Made by a program: the position numbers and the translations under genes. From Acetatifactor muris (GTDB taxonomy: Bacteria > Bacillota > Clostridia > Lachnospirales > Lachnospiraceae): DNA of 64,000 nucleotides. Shown here piece by piece: positions 51,171 to 62,090 of this stretch. Within the stretch, counting starts at the first letter, position 1; every line of letters starts with the position of its first letter. Under the pieces are notes generated by a model, which saw only the letters and a list, made by a program, of their open reading frames with translations, was not told where the DNA came from and searched no databases. The stretch covers positions 1-64,000 of the forward strand of contig JAMPHD010000005.1 in NCBI GenBank assembly GCA_023663635.1. The letters are read 5' to 3'.

Positions 51171-54100
51171 ATGAACTGTCCCCAAAACCATGCCACTCTC
51201 GGTATTGACATCGGTTCCACCACGGTCAAGATCGCGATTCTGGATCATGCGCACAATATATTGTTTTCCGATTATAGACGCCACTACGCCAACATCAGGG
51301 AGACTTTGTCAGCCCTCTTGCAGCAGGCCTACGAAGAATTGGGCAATCTGACCCTGTATCCCATGATCACGGGCTCCGGCGGACTGACGCTGGCCAATCA
51401 TCTGGGCGTCCCCTTCACCCAGGAGGTGATCGCCGTGGCCACCTCTCTGAAAGAGTTGGCACCCAAGACGGATGTGGCCATCGAGTTGGGCGGCGAGGAT
51501 GCCAAGATCATCTATTTTGAGGGAGGTAATGTGGAGCAGCGCATGAACGGGATCTGCGCCGGCGGCACGGGCTCCTTCATCGACCAGATGGCGTCCCTGA
51601 TCCAAACGGATGCCGCCGGGCTGAACGAATATGCCCAAAATTACCAATCCCTCTACACCATCGCCGCGCGCTGCGGCGTGTTTGCCAAGACGGATATTCA
51701 GCCCCTGATCAACGAGGGGGCCACCAAGGAGGATCTCGCCGCCTCCATCTTTCAGGCGGTGGTCAACCAGACCATATCGGGACTTGCCTGCGGCAAGCCC
51801 ATCCGCGGACATGTGGCCTTTCTGGGCGGTCCTCTGCACTTTCTGGACCAGTTGAAAGCCGCCTTTATCCGCACGTTAAACCTGGATGAGGAACACATCA
51901 TCGACACGGACAACTCTCATCTCTTTGCCGCCATCGGCTCCGCCTTAAACGCCAAAGAGGATGTCAGCTACACCATGGAGGAGATGGTTCGCAAGCTCTC
52001 CGTGGATATTCACATGGAATTTGAAGTGGAGCGCATGGAACCGCTGTTTGCGGACGAGTCCGCTTATAAAGAGTTTCAGGCCCGCCACGGGGCGCATCGC
52101 GTGACCACCGGAGATTTGGCCTCCTACAGGGGCAACGCGTTTCTGGGCATCGATGCCGGCTCCACCACCACCAAGATCGCGCTGGTGGGCGAGGAGGGTC
52201 AGATCCTCTACTCTTTCTACTCCAACAATGACGGCAGCCCTCTGCACACCGCCATCCGCGCCCTGAAAGAGATCTATTCCCAACTGCCCGAGGGCGTGCG
52301 GATCGTCCGCTCCTGCTCCACCGGATACGGCGAGGCGCTGATGAAGGCCGCCTTTCTTCTGGACGACGGCGAGGTGGAGACCGTGGCGCACTACAATGCC
52401 GCCGCTTTCTTCAACCCCGAGGTGGACTGCATTCTGGACATCGGCGGGCAGGACATGAAATGCATTAAGATCAAGAACCGGACCGTGGACAGCGTACAGC
52501 TCAACGAGGCATGTTCCTCGGGCTGCGGCTCCTTTATCGAGACTTTTGCCAAATCCCTGAATTACAGCGTGGAAGATTTCGCCAAGGCAGCCCTCTTCGC
52601 CGAGCATCCCATTGATCTGGGCACCCGCTGCACGGTATTCATGAACTCAAAAGTAAAACAGGCCCAGAAGGAAGGGGCATCCGTGGCGGACATCTCCGCC
52701 GGACTTGCCTACTCGGTCATCAAGAACGCCCTGTTCAAGGTCATCAAGGTGTCCGACGCCTCGGAGCTTGGCCGCAATATCGTGGTGCAGGGCGGCACCT
52801 TCTACAATGACGCCGTGCTGAGGAGCTTTGAGAAGATCGCGGACTGTGAGGCCATCCGCCCGGATATCGCGGGCATCATGGGCGCTTTCGGCGCCGCTCT
52901 CATCGCCAGAGACAAGTACACGGACGGATACGAGACCACCATGCTCTCCTACGAGAAGATCTGCAGTCTGCAGTTTGAGACGAGCATGGCCAAGTGTAAG
53001 GGCTGCACCAACAACTGTCGTCTCACCATCAACAAATTCTCCGGCGGCCGCCAATATATCTCCGGCAACCGCTGCGAGCGGGGCATCGGCGGCAGGAAAA
53101 ACGCGGGCAACGTGCCCAATCTGTTTGAATATAAACTGGACCGGATGTTCTCCTACGCCTCCCTGGAGGCGGACCAGGCGCCCCGGGGCGTGGTGGGCAT
53201 TCCCAGAGTGCTGAATATGTATGAGAACTATCCTTTCTGGCACACCTTTTTCACCGAGTTGGGATACCGTGTGGTGCTGTCCCCCAACTCCAACCGCAAG
53301 ATCTATGAGTTGGGCATTGAGTCCATCCCCAGTGAGTCCGAGTGCTATCCCGCCAAGCTGGCCCACGGGCATGTGACCTGGCTGATCCGACAGGGCGTGA
53401 AGTTTATCTTTTATCCTGCCCTGTTCTATGAGCGCAACGAGTTTGAGGAGGCCAACAATCACTATAATTGTCCCATCGTCACCTCCTACTCCGAAAATAT
53501 CAAGAACAATGTGGAGGAGATCGGCAACGGGCAGATCACTTTCCGCAATCCCTTTATGTCCTTCCGCGATGTGCATACCGTCACCGACGCGCTGGTCAAA
53601 GAGTTCAAAGAATTGCCGAAGAAGGAGATCGTCTCGGCCTGCAGGAAGGCTTGGGATGAGTTAAATAACGCTCGTTTGGATATCCAAAAGAAGGGCGAGG
53701 AGACCCTGCAGTATCTGAAAGAGACCGGCAAGCGGGGCATCGTCCTCGCGGGACGCCCCTACCATATCGACCCAGAGATCAATCACGGTATCCCGGAGCT
53801 CATCACTTCCTACGACACCGCAGTGCTCACCGAAGACTCCATCTCCCATCTGGGATGCCCGGAGCGGCCGCTCATCGTCTCCGACCAGTGGATGTACCAC
53901 TCCAGACTCTACGCGGCGGCAAGCTATGTCAAGACCGTGGACAATCTGGATCTGATACAGCTCAATTCCTTCGGCTGCGGCCTGGATGCCGTGACCACCG
54001 ATCAGGTGAATGACATCCTCTCCGGATCCGACAAGATCTACACCTGCCTCAAGATCGACGAGGTGAACAATCTGGGCGCAGCCAGGATCCGCATCCGCTC

Positions 54101-55439
54101 CCTGTTCTCCGCCATCGAGGTGCGGGAGAAGATGAACAGACAGAGACAGCTCCACTCCTCCGCCATCGTGAAAGTGCCTTTCACGGAGGAGATGCGCAAA
54201 AACTACACCATCCTCTGTCCCCAGATGTCGCCCATCCACTTTGAGATCCTGCAGCCCGCGTTCAACGCCTGCGGCTACAATTTTGAAGTCTTGGACAATG
54301 ACAACAAGCATTCCGTGGACATGGGGCTGAAATATGTAAATAATGACGCATGTTATCCTTCCCTTCTGGTGGTGGGACAGATCATGGAGGCCCTGCTCTC
54401 GGGCAAATACGACCTGAACAAGACCGCCATCATCATGACGCAGACCGGAGGCGGCTGCCGCGCCACCAACTATGTGGGATTTATCCGCCGCGCGCTGCAG
54501 AAGGCCGACATGGCGCAGATTCCCGTGATCTCGCTGAATCTGGGCGGCATTGAGACCAATCCCGGCTTTAAGCTGAGCGCGGACCTGCTCCTTAGAGCCG
54601 CCGTGGGCGCTCACTTCGGAGATATCTTCATGCGCTGCGTCTACCGCATGAGACCCTATGAGGCGACCCCCGGAAGCGTGGACGCGCTGCACCAAAAATG
54701 GCTTAAAATAACACAGGATTTTGTATCCGCAAAGCATATAAAGCTCACCAAATTCCACAAGATGTGCCGACAGATCATCCGGGAATTCGACGCCATCCCC
54801 CTGCGGGATATCACCAAGCCCCGAGTGGGCATCGTGGGAGAGATTCTGGTGAAGTTCTCCCCCGCCGGCAACAACCATCTGGTGGAACTTCTGGAGAGCG
54901 AGGGCGCGGAGGCGGTGGTGCCCGATCTCATAGACTTCATGCTCTACTGTTTCTACAATCAGGTCTACAAGGCGGAGCATCTGGGCACGAGCAAAAAGGC
55001 CGCCCGCGTGTCCGCATTGGGCATCTGGGCCATCGAGCATCTGCTGCGCGGCGCCTCCGCGGATGAGTTCAAAAAGAGCAGACATTTCACCCCGCCCACC
55101 CCCATCCGGGAGATCGTAAAGTTTGCCGAACCGCTCGTGTCCATCGGCAATCAGACGGGCGAGGGATGGTTCCTCACGGGCGAGATGGTGGAGCTGATCC
55201 ACGACGATGTGCCCAATATCGTCTGCACGCAGCCCTTCGGCTGTCTGCCCAACCATGTGGTGGGCAAGGGCGTTATCAAGGCGCTGCGGAAGGCCTATCC
55301 GGAGTCCAACATCGTGGCGATAGACTATGATCCCGGAGCCAGCGAGGTCAATCAATTAAACCGTATCAAGCTGATGCTCTCCACTGCCCGGACCAATCTG
55401 GAGGAGGAGACGGAGACCGTACTCGGCAAGACGAGCTGA
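51171..55439 (+). CDS. Giant BcrA/BadF-type activator fused to DUF2229/dehydratase-like domains
   Basis: The 1422-aa protein has two ASKHA ATPase domains of the 2-hydroxyacyl-CoA dehydratase activator family. The first has [14 protein letters not shown] at residue 9 and [15 protein letters not shown]. The second has [14 protein letters not shown] near 327 and [15 protein letters not shown] cysteine cluster [10 protein letters not shown] follows near 607, then a DUF2229 region ([47 protein letters not shown]) and a C-terminal dehydratase-like part with [13 protein letters not shown]. It probably couples ATP hydrolysis to low-potential electron transfer through a [4Fe-4S] cluster. The physiological substrate is unknown. 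Confidence 0.85.
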   Translation: MNCPQNHATLGIDIGSTTVKIAILDHAHNILFSDYRRHYANIRETLSALLQQAYEELGNLTLYPMITGSGGLTLANHLGVPFTQEVIAVATSLKELAPKTDVAIELGGEDAKIIYFEGGNVEQRMNGICAGGTGSFIDQMASLIQTDAAGLNEYAQNYQSLYTIAARCGVFAKTDIQPLINEGATKEDLAASIFQAVVNQTISGLACGKPIRGHVAFLGGPLHFLDQLKAAFIRTLNLDEEHIIDTDNSHLFAAIGSALNAKEDVSYTMEEMVRKLSVDIHMEFEVERMEPLFADESAYKEFQARHGAHRVTTGDLASYRGNAFLGIDAGSTTTKIALVGEEGQILYSFYSNNDGSPLHTAIRALKEIYSQLPEGVRIVRSCSTGYGEALMKAAFLLDDGEVETVAHYNAAAFFNPEVDCILDIGGQDMKCIKIKNRTVDSVQLNEACSSGCGSFIETFAKSLNYSVEDFAKAALFAEHPIDLGTRCTVFMNSKVKQAQKEGASVADISAGLAYSVIKNALFKVIKVSDASELGRNIVVQGGTFYNDAVLRSFEKIADCEAIRPDIAGIMGAFGAALIARDKYTDGYETTMLSYEKICSLQFETSMAKCKGCTNNCRLTINKFSGGRQYISGNRCERGIGGRKNAGNVPNLFEYKLDRMFSYASLEADQAPRGVVGIPRVLNMYENYPFWHTFFTELGYRVVLSPNSNRKIYELGIESIPSESECYPAKLAHGHVTWLIRQGVKFIFYPALFYERNEFEEANNHYNCPIVTSYSENIKNNVEEIGNGQITFRNPFMSFRDVHTVTDALVKEFKELPKKEIVSACRKAWDELNNARLDIQKKGEETLQYLKETGKRGIVLAGRPYHIDPEINHGIPELITSYDTAVLTEDSISHLGCPERPLIVSDQWMYHSRLYAAASYVKTVDNLDLIQLNSFGCGLDAVTTDQVNDILSGSDKIYTCLKIDEVNNLGAARIRIRSLFSAIEVREKMNRQRQLHSSAIVKVPFTEEMRKNYTILCPQMSPIHFEILQPAFNACGYNFEVLDNDNKHSVDMGLKYVNNDACYPSLLVVGQIMEALLSGKYDLNKTAIIMTQTGGGCRATNYVGFIRRALQKADMAQIPVISLNLGGIETNPGFKLSADLLLRAAVGAHFGDIFMRCVYRMRPYEATPGSVDALHQKWLKITQDFVSAKHIKLTKFHKMCRQIIREFDAIPLRDITKPRVGIVGEILVKFSPAGNNHLVELLESEGAEAVVPDLIDFMLYCFYNQVYKAEHLGTSKKAARVSALGIWAIEHLLRGASADEFKKSRHFTPPTPIREIVKFAEPLVSIGNQTGEGWFLTGEMVELIHDDVPNIVCTQPFGCLPNHVVGKGVIKALRKAYPESNIVAIDYDPGASEVNQLNRIKLMLSTARTNLEEETETVLGKTS

Positions 55440-55471
55440 TATGTCCCGCAATTTATTTTATATTTGACAAC

Positions 55472-55512
55472 AAAAAGCTCCCGCGGAAATATTCTCTCCG
55501 CCGGAGCTTTTT
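55472..55512 (+). terminator. Terminator of the giant activator gene
   Basis: AAAAAGCTCC and its complement GGAGCTTTTT flank a GCGG/CCGC extended stem; the plus strand ends in TTTTT. Confidence 0.85.
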
Positions 55513-55516
55513 ATTA

Positions 55517-55557
55517 AAAACAACGGGCAGTTCGCAGGACGTGCTGCCCGTTGTTTT
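55517..55557 (-). terminator. Terminator of the ErpK-like gene, tail-to-tail with the previous one
   Basis: AACAACGGGCAG pairs with CTGCCCGTTGTT around a 13-base loop, with a T-run on the minus strand. It overlaps the stop codon of the minus-strand gene. Two hairpins lie back to back between convergent genes. Confidence 0.8.
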
Positions 55558-55792
55558 AGGAAGCCTCCTCCCTATTGTCCAGAAAATTCTGCAGCGCCTG
55601 TGCCACCTCCTCGGGAGCCAACCCGTAATCGCTTATCATGTCGCTCACGGCCTCCAACTCCTTGCGCCTCTTTTCATCCATCAGTTCCGCCAACTCTCTC
55701 TTCTCCGACTCCACTCTCGTGAGCAGTGCATCGATCAGGTCCTGCTTGGCCTGAATCTTCTCGTCTATGGTCTTGCGCTGTCCTCTTGCCAT
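55556..55792 (-). CDS. Small helical protein (ErpK-like)
   Basis: The 78-aa protein starts MARGQRKTIDEKIQAKQDLID and continues as a charged coiled coil (RVESEKRELAELMDEKRRKELEAVSDMI), ending in DYGLAPEEVAQALQNFL. It resembles small proteins annotated ErpK in Clostridia. Function unknown. The start at 55792 follows GGAAGGAGGCAGG; an upstream reading frame adds unrelated residues. The stop codon is part of the terminator hairpin. Confidence 0.75.
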   Translation of the reverse strand: MARGQRKTIDEKIQAKQDLIDALLTRVESEKRELAELMDEKRRKELEAVSDMISDYGLAPEEVAQALQNFLDNREEAS

Positions 55793-55910
55793 ATACCTGC
55801 CTCCTTCCGTAATTGGAATATGTTCGTACGGTCCCACGGACATGGTGAGACCGCCTCTATCTAAGTATATGGACAAGACCGGAAAAATATTCCTATTTTA
55901 CGATTATTTC

Positions 55911-56798
55911 CTAGCGCTTATGTCTGCCGTATTTGATATACTCGGGCAATATCCCGCTCGTATGAAAGCTGTTGGGATCAGCCTTGTCCTGATACAGGAA
56001 ACAGACCAGGGGATCCGTGTTGGAAAAATATTTCAGCGCATGGGCGAGCATCTCGTCCTCCTCCGTCCTGCGAGCCTTGGACGAGAGATTCACCAGCGCG
56101 TAGTTGATCAATAACGCCACCGTCAACGCCAGGAGCGCATTACAGATATACTTCATCGACCGCATGGAATACCAGTTGTCCAACAGTTCCTGCGCCTGTT
56201 CAAAAGCCCGGGAGCCGCATGTGTAATACTCTCCCCGCAGCGTGTATATATAGGTGTTGTCCGTGATCTCCTGCGCCCCCTCGTCCCTTACGATCTTATG
56301 GACGGTGCCCTCGCTGTAAATCCCGAGCCCGCTGTTGTCCATATCGATCAGAAACACCATCCCACTCTCCCCCTCAAAGAGGTTCGTGTAAAAATATTTC
56401 GCGTAGCTGCCCGTGCCCAACCCGTTGCGGGAGACGGATTTAAAGACCGCGTTGCCAAATTCGGTGACTGCCTGCATCTGCCCGCCCAAGGCGATGCGCT
56501 CCTCCTCCGAAAGCAGTCCCGCGTCGTCCTCGAGCCACACCACAAATCCCGTTTCCGGATTGCGATACAGCTCGCCCCGAGTCTCCTCCCCTGTCTCTCC
56601 CCGGATCTCTCCTTGGGACCCGCCCGTTTGCTCTTCCGCCGCGACGACAGGCAATGGCGCGACGGTAAAGACAAGGATCATGCAACCAAAGACCACACAG
56701 GCCGCGCCGATCGCAACTCTTGAGAGCCCATATATGACGCTATTCGCCGTCCTCCTATCTGCTATCGTCCTGCCTGCTGTCACCCTATCTGCTGCCAT
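55911..56798 (-). CDS. TPM-domain membrane protein
   Basis: The 295-aa protein has a signal/TM segment (RVAIGAACVVFGCMILVFTVAPLPVV), then a TPM-like extracytoplasmic domain (LEDDAGLLSEEERIALGGQM, then DMDNSGLGIYSEG), and a second TM near residue 240 (YICNALLALTVALLINYALVNLS). TPM domains occur in phosphatase-like or membrane-stress proteins. The start at 56798 follows GAGGAGG; a TTG 24 bases upstream also opens the frame. It overlaps the zinc-ribbon gene by 14 bases. Confidence 0.7.
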   Translation of the reverse strand: MAADRVTAGRTIADRRTANSVIYGLSRVAIGAACVVFGCMILVFTVAPLPVVAAEEQTGGSQGEIRGETGEETRGELYRNPETGFVVWLEDDAGLLSEEERIALGGQMQAVTEFGNAVFKSVSRNGLGTGSYAKYFYTNLFEGESGMVFLIDMDNSGLGIYSEGTVHKIVRDEGAQEITDNTYIYTLRGEYYTCGSRAFEQAQELLDNWYSMRSMKYICNALLALTVALLINYALVNLSSKARRTEEDEMLAHALKYFSNTDPLVCFLYQDKADPNSFHTSGILPEYIKYGRHKR

Positions 56799-58365
56799 CC
56801 TCGCTGCCTCCTCTCCTGTCAAACTGCGGTAATTCCACGGTGGCCAACAGATTATATCTGTCGATGAGTTCCAGAATATTTAAGACCATCATCCCCATGG
56901 CGACCAAGGCCGCGCCGTAACAGATCCAATCGGAGGGATGTAATAAGATCGCCGCCAGGGAGATCAGTATACCAAGTACGGGTTTCGTCAGCGTCTCGAC
57001 CAATTCCTGTCCGGAGATGCCGTAGCGTCTGTGTTTTCTCCTGCGCCCCATGGTCTTCTGCTGCAACAGGCCCGCCAATAGCAACATGCCCATCATCGCC
57101 AAGGTGATCACCACCTGTGGAGCCCCGTTCCATGTCAACCATGCGGCGATGAGCATCGCGGCGCACACAGACAGCACGTTGACGGTGTTCTCCGGCAGCC
57201 CGATCCGGATACCTCCGGGCTCCTCCACCTTGAGGTTACCCCATCTGCCCTTGTCGTCCGTCCCGAGCCTTCGGGCACGGAGCAGTTTGGCCTGTCCCAC
57301 AGAGAACACCCCGCAGATCAGAGAAAATATTGCCGTCAGGATCAACAGCACGGAGGGCCGCATGGTGAGAAACAGATTCAACAAAAGGAAAATGGGAACC
57401 GCCAACAGAACGGACCACATGAGATATTTTCTCTTGTCCACGGGGATGTCTCCCGCCGCCTTCCCGGTCTGCCCGTTTATCACCACATAGTTCACGCGGT
57501 CTCTCTTGCGCCAAGTCAGAAACCACAGCGGAAACATGGCTTTCTCCCGCTTTGTCGTCTCCGGTCTCATGGCCGAGGCCAGATCGTCCCCCAGATCATA
57601 TTGCGCGCATGTGGGATCCTTCTTCATCTCGCGGCACATATCGTCCGTCACGATCTGACGGGCATCCTCCTCATAAATCTCCGCTCCCACATCTCCCGCG
57701 TCCGCGTAAAATCCGCTCAAAAACGCCGGGGTAAAAGGCCGCGCCTCCCGCCACTCGAAAGGTGCCACGGCATTGCTCAGATTGTCGGAAAAGGAGGCGG
57801 AGGCATCAAAGGTGATTCCCTTGTATCCCGCCTGTATGTCGCTCTCCAACCTGAAAAACTGCGTGATCGTCTGATCGTTCTGCTCTCTGGTCTGACTCCC
57901 CACGAAGGACGCGTGCCCGTCCTTTTGGAACTGATACACCCAATAGGGCATATAGATGCTGCGGAAACGCTTGATATACTCCTTATCTTTAAGCTCCGAC
58001 GGGGCAAAGATCGCACCCTTCATCATCTCGGCATAGATCTCCCGACAATCCTCCGCGGTCTTCTGAAAGGGGATGATATAGTCGGGGCGTTTCTCATGGC
58101 TGATCCGGCTGTCCAAGATCGTGGAGCCGCCGCAGAAACTGCAGAATGTGGCCGCCGTGTTGTCATTGCTGATCAACTCGCCCCCGCACTGCGGGCAGGT
58201 GAACACTGTCACCTCATATTCATCCTCCCCGAGGGAGGTCTCCATGGCGTCCTGCTCCTTTTGATAATCATAGGGATTCATGGTAGTGCCGCAGTAGTCG
58301 CATTTGAGCGCCTGCGTGGCGATGTCAAACTTTAAATTTCCCGTGCAGTTGGGGCATTCGTACAT
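56785..58365 (-). CDS. Zinc-ribbon multi-pass membrane protein
   Basis: The 526-aa protein has two N-terminal zinc ribbons (MYECPNCTGNLKFDIATQALKCDYCG and CPQCGGELISNDNTAATFCSFCGG in segments). A long cytosolic region follows, containing WFLTWRKRDRVNYVVINGQTGK. The C-terminal third has about six TM helices. Proteins with this N-terminal ribbon and TM tail are common in Clostridia but uncharacterised. It lies in front of the TPM gene, with which it likely forms a two-gene unit. Its ATG follows GGAGGACAACCTA. Confidence 0.75.
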   Translation of the reverse strand: MYECPNCTGNLKFDIATQALKCDYCGTTMNPYDYQKEQDAMETSLGEDEYEVTVFTCPQCGGELISNDNTAATFCSFCGGSTILDSRISHEKRPDYIIPFQKTAEDCREIYAEMMKGAIFAPSELKDKEYIKRFRSIYMPYWVYQFQKDGHASFVGSQTREQNDQTITQFFRLESDIQAGYKGITFDASASFSDNLSNAVAPFEWREARPFTPAFLSGFYADAGDVGAEIYEEDARQIVTDDMCREMKKDPTCAQYDLGDDLASAMRPETTKREKAMFPLWFLTWRKRDRVNYVVINGQTGKAAGDIPVDKRKYLMWSVLLAVPIFLLLNLFLTMRPSVLLILTAIFSLICGVFSVGQAKLLRARRLGTDDKGRWGNLKVEEPGGIRIGLPENTVNVLSVCAAMLIAAWLTWNGAPQVVITLAMMGMLLLAGLLQQKTMGRRRKHRRYGISGQELVETLTKPVLGILISLAAILLHPSDWICYGAALVAMGMMVLNILELIDRYNLLATVELPQFDRRGGSEDGSR

Positions 58366-58441
58366 TAGGTTGTCCTCCTCCGTGTCGGCATAGTTCGTCC
58401 GTTTTGATCATGCCCCCCGTACCGGCATGGGTTTTCTGTTC

Positions 58442-59347
58442 TCACCACTCATAGGGCGTAGTCTGGTATACGTAGTAATTGAGCCAATTACTGTAGAGAT
58501 TGTTGCTGTGGCTCCTCCATTGCAAGAGCGGCTTTCTCTCCGGATCATCCTCCGGAAAATAGTTATAAGGTATCTGAATGTCCAATCCCTTGTTCAGATC
58601 ACGAAAATATTCATTTCTGAGCGTATATCTGTCATACTCCGGATGTCCGGTCACAAAGATCTTCTTTCCCTCCTCGGCCATGGCCAGAAACACACCCGCC
58701 ACCGGGGATTCCGCCAGAACGGTGAGCGCGCCGCAGGCGTGGATCGCCTCCGCCGGGGTCTCCGTATGTCTGCTGTGGGGCGCCAGAAAAATATCGTCAA
58801 ATCCTCTCACCAGAGGGATCTTGCGGTTCTGCACCTCATGCTCATATATGCCAAAGAGCTTGCGGGGAAGCAGCCGCTTGTTGATGCCGTAATAGTGATA
58901 CAGCCCGGCCTGTGCCGCCCAACAGATATGCAGCGTGGAGGTCACATGCGACTCCGCCCAGTCCAGGATCTCGCAGGTCTCCTCCCAATAGTCCACCTCC
59001 TCGAAGGAAATGTCCTCCACCGGAGCCCCGGTGACGATCATCCCGTCAAAATTGCGGTCTCTGATCTCATCCAACGAAGAATAGAACTTGTTCAGATGGC
59101 TGGCGGGCGTATTTTGCGAGATATGGCTCTTCACGTTCATGAAGGTCACATCCACCTGCAGCGGCGTGTTGGAGAGCACCCGCAAAAGCTGTAGCTCCGT
59201 GTCCTGCTTGACGGGCATATTGTTCAGTATCAAAAGCTGCAGGGGACGGATATCCTGATGCGTCGCCCTGCTCTCATCCATCACAAATATATTTTCATTC
59301 TCCAAGATCTCCCTGGCCGGAAGATCCCGCTGTGTCTTAATAGGCAT
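58442..59347 (-). CDS. metA: Homoserine O-acyltransferase MetA, predicted acetyl-CoA specific
   Basis: The 301-aa enzyme is the GATase-fold MetA. The catalytic Cys142 is in HICWAAQAGLYHYYG, with His235 and Glu237 in VTGHPEYDRYTL. Position 111 is Glu (GAPVEDISFEE). In this family Glu111 predicts homoserine O-acetyltransferase and Gly111 predicts succinyl use. It makes O-acetylhomoserine for methionine synthesis. It is 18 bases from ligA, so no SAM or T-box riboswitch fits between; if regulated, that acts further upstream. Confidence 0.9.
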   Translation of the reverse strand: MPIKTQRDLPAREILENENIFVMDESRATHQDIRPLQLLILNNMPVKQDTELQLLRVLSNTPLQVDVTFMNVKSHISQNTPASHLNKFYSSLDEIRDRNFDGMIVTGAPVEDISFEEVDYWEETCEILDWAESHVTSTLHICWAAQAGLYHYYGINKRLLPRKLFGIYEHEVQNRKIPLVRGFDDIFLAPHSRHTETPAEAIHACGALTVLAESPVAGVFLAMAEEGKKIFVTGHPEYDRYTLRNEYFRDLNKGLDIQIPYNYFPEDDPERKPLLQWRSHSNNLYSNWLNYYVYQTTPYEW

Positions 59348-59365
59348 ATCAATTCCCTGCTTTCT

Positions 59366-61345
59366 TCAGATTTTCAGATATCTCTCATGGAAATCGTCCT
59401 CGGACAAGATCTCCACTCCCAATTCCTTGGCCTTCTTATTCTTGGAGGACCCGGAATTGACATCATTGTTGATGAGACATGTGGTCTTGCCCGTGACGCT
59501 GCCGGTCACCTTGCCGCCCCTCGCCTCGATGATGTCCTTCAGTTCATTGCGGTTCTCATACCGGTTCAGACTGCCCGTGATGACAAAGTTCAAGCCGCTC
59601 AAGGTCTGACTCTGCTCATCGGTCCCGGGCTGCTCCAAAGTGACCTTTTCAAGCAATCTGTCCAGTTTGCCCGCATTGTCCTCATCCCGCATATACTGCG
59701 CGATGGCGTCCGCCAGCACTTCGCCCACGCCCTCGATCTCGCTCAGACTCTCCTCGTCCGCCGTCCGGATGCGGGAGATATCGTGGTCAAAATGTCTGCA
59801 CAAAAGCTTGGCGTTGGCCAGACCCACCCCCGCTATGCCCAGACCGTAGATCAGCCTCGGCAGCGTGGTATTTCTCGCGCTCTCAATGCCGTCCAGAAGG
59901 TTTTTGCAGGATTTCTCGCCAAATCCCTCCATCTTTGCGATCTCTTCCCTATACCTCTCCAGTTCAAATAGATCCGCAAACTCATGGATAAAGCCCCGAT
60001 CGATCAGTTTCTCCAGAGTGGCCTCGGAGAGACCGTCCATATTCAGGGCATCCCTGCTCACAAACAGTGTGAAGGCCTTAATCTGTCTGGCCGCGCATTT
60101 CTCATTTGTGCAATACAGGGACTGCACATCGTTCATCTGCCGGATTCGCGTGGGATGCCCACAGACGGGACAGGTCTCGGGAATCTCAAGCGTGTCGCTC
60201 TTTGTCAGATTCTCCGCGATCTGAGGAATGATCATGTTGGCCTTAAAGACCGTGATCCTGTCCCCGATCCCCAGTTTCAGCCCCTTCACGATACTCACAT
60301 TGTGTACGGATGCACGGCTCACGGTGGTGCCCTCCAACTCCACCGGCTCAAAAATGGCCACCGGATTGATCAGTCCCGTCCGGCTTGCGCTCCACTCCAT
60401 CTCGAGCAGAGTGGTCTCCCGCATCTCATCCGCCCACTTGAAAGCGATGGAATCTCTCGGGAACTTGGAGGTCCTGCCCAGAGACTGCCCGTAGGCGATG
60501 TCCTCATAGGTCAGCACCAGACCGTCCGAGGGGATGTCATGGCCCGCAATCTTCTCCTCAAAAAATCCGACGCGCTCCAAAATATCCTCCGGCGTCACCA
60601 TATAGCGCTCCACCACCTGAAAACCCTGCTCTTCCAGAAAATCAAACTGCTCCGCGCGGGAATTATGAAAATCCATGCCCTCCGCCCGCACCAGAGAAAA
60701 CGCGTAAAACTGCACGTTTCTGGCAGCCGTGACCTCATTGTTCAACTGGCGCACGGAACCGCTGCAGAGATTGCGGGGATTCTTGTATCTGGCATCCTCC
60801 TCATCGATCTCCCGATTGATCTTCTCAAAATCCGAATAGCTGATCACAGCCTCCCCCCGCAGGATCAACTCTCCCTGAAAGGCGATCTGCAGCGGCAGAT
60901 TTTTGAAAGTCCTTGCATTGGGAGTGATGACTTCCCCGATTTCTCCATTGCCTCTCGTGACGGCTTTTGCAAGTTTTCCTTCACGATATGTCAAAACAAC
61001 GGTCAGACCGTCCAATTTCCAACTCAAAATTGCAGGTTTCCCCTGCAGCCAACTTTTCAGCTCCTCGCGGTCTTTGGTCTTGCCCAGAGACAGCATGGGT
61101 GTCTCATGTCTCTCCTTGGGCAGCTCCTCCACCGCCTCGTATCCCACGTTCACGGTGGGGCTGTTGGCCAACACCATCCCCGTCTTCTCCTCCAGAGACA
61201 CCAGCTCATCATAGAGCGTGTCGTACTCCAGATTGCTCATGATCTCCCTGTCTTCGGCATAATAAGCCTTGGAGGCCCGATTCAGGGTCTCCACCAGATA
61301 TTTGATCCTCTCGATATCATTTTCCCGTATCTTGTGGTCTTGCAT
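59366..61345 (-). CDS. ligA: NAD-dependent DNA ligase
   Basis: The 659-aa protein has an adenylation domain with the active-site lysine in LSWKLDGLTVV (Lys110). An OB-fold and a four-Cys zinc finger follow (ETCPVCGHPTRIRQMNDVQSLYCTNEKCAARQ in segments), then helix-hairpin-helix repeats (GIAGVGLANAKLLCRHF) and a C-terminal BRCT domain (FVITGSLNRYENRNELKDIIEARGGKVTGSVT). The start at 61345 (MQDHKIREND) follows GGGCAGGAC; 61366 is an alternative. It overlaps the pseudouridine synthase gene by 29 bases and is co-transcribed with metA. Confidence 0.93.
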   Translation of the reverse strand: MQDHKIRENDIERIKYLVETLNRASKAYYAEDREIMSNLEYDTLYDELVSLEEKTGMVLANSPTVNVGYEAVEELPKERHETPMLSLGKTKDREELKSWLQGKPAILSWKLDGLTVVLTYREGKLAKAVTRGNGEIGEVITPNARTFKNLPLQIAFQGELILRGEAVISYSDFEKINREIDEEDARYKNPRNLCSGSVRQLNNEVTAARNVQFYAFSLVRAEGMDFHNSRAEQFDFLEEQGFQVVERYMVTPEDILERVGFFEEKIAGHDIPSDGLVLTYEDIAYGQSLGRTSKFPRDSIAFKWADEMRETTLLEMEWSASRTGLINPVAIFEPVELEGTTVSRASVHNVSIVKGLKLGIGDRITVFKANMIIPQIAENLTKSDTLEIPETCPVCGHPTRIRQMNDVQSLYCTNEKCAARQIKAFTLFVSRDALNMDGLSEATLEKLIDRGFIHEFADLFELERYREEIAKMEGFGEKSCKNLLDGIESARNTTLPRLIYGLGIAGVGLANAKLLCRHFDHDISRIRTADEESLSEIEGVGEVLADAIAQYMRDEDNAGKLDRLLEKVTLEQPGTDEQSQTLSGLNFVITGSLNRYENRNELKDIIEARGGKVTGSVTGKTTCLINNDVNSGSSKNKKAKELGVEILSEDDFHERYLKI

Positions 61346-62090
61346 GAGAAAGTCCTGCCCTTTCATATAATTCCGCGCACTCCTGCGCCGTCAGTTCCCG
61401 GTACTCCCCGGGCTTTAATTCGCCCAACCAAATGTTCATCACCCGGACGCGCCGGATATATTGAGCTCGGTATCCAAGTTCCCTGCACATGCGGCGGATC
61501 TGCCGGTTCAACCCCTGGGTCAATATGATGCGGAAAGTATATTCCCCGATCTGCCTGACCTTGCAGGGCCTCGTTGTGGTCTCAAGATCCGGCAAAAACA
61601 CGCCCTTCGCCATATCCGATATAAAAACATCTGTTATCTTTTTGTTCACCCGCACCGTGTACTCTTTTTCATGGCCGTTCGCGCCCCGCATGATGGCATC
61701 CGTCAGATCCCCGTCATTGGTCAGCAGCAAAAGTCCCTCCGACTCCTTGTCCAATCTGCCCGCGTAGGTGACGCGCAGAGGATATTTGATAACATCTGAT
61801 ATTTTGGTCTCCGCATGGGCATCCCGCTCCGTGCAGACCACCCCCGCCGGCTTGTTGAAGGCCAGAACTACCTTTCGCACCGTCTCCGCCTGTACAATAC
61901 GGCCGTCCACAAGGACTTCGTCCCCGTCGCGCACGCTCTGTCCCGTCTCGGCCGTCACGCCGTTTACGGCCACCCTTCCCGCGGCGATCAGCCCGTCCGC
62001 GTCCCGCCTGGAACAGATGCCGCATCGCGCCAGATATTTGTTGAGCCGCACGCCCTCTTTGCTCTCTTTGCTTCCGTCACTCATCGGCAT
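61317..62090 (-). CDS. rRNA pseudouridine synthase (RluF/RluB-like)
   Basis: The 257-aa protein has an N-terminal S4 RNA-binding domain (VRLNKYLARCGICSRRDADGLIAAGRVAVNG). The pseudouridine synthase core has the catalytic aspartate in YAGRLDKESEGLLLLTNDG and the RluF-like GLNRQIRRMCRELGYRAQYIRRVRVMNI. It isomerises uridine in 23S rRNA. Its start overlaps the RNase H stop, and its end overlaps ligA by 29 bases. Start choice between two ATGs six bases apart is uncertain. Confidence 0.9.
   Translation of the reverse strand: MPMSDGSKESKEGVRLNKYLARCGICSRRDADGLIAAGRVAVNGVTAETGQSVRDGDEVLVDGRIVQAETVRKVVLAFNKPAGVVCTERDAHAETKISDVIKYPLRVTYAGRLDKESEGLLLLTNDGDLTDAIMRGANGHEKEYTVRVNKKITDVFISDMAKGVFLPDLETTTRPCKVRQIGEYTFRIILTQGLNRQIRRMCRELGYRAQYIRRVRVMNIWLGELKPGEYRELTAQECAELYERAGLSHARPQDTGK

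Noticed and set aside
58366..58441. Terminator after metA (CATGCC/GGCATG hairpin)
   Set aside because: The stem is short and there is no T-run on the minus strand.
59348..59365. SAM riboswitch or T-box in front of metA
   Set aside because: The gap to ligA is 18 bases, so no structured leader can fit.
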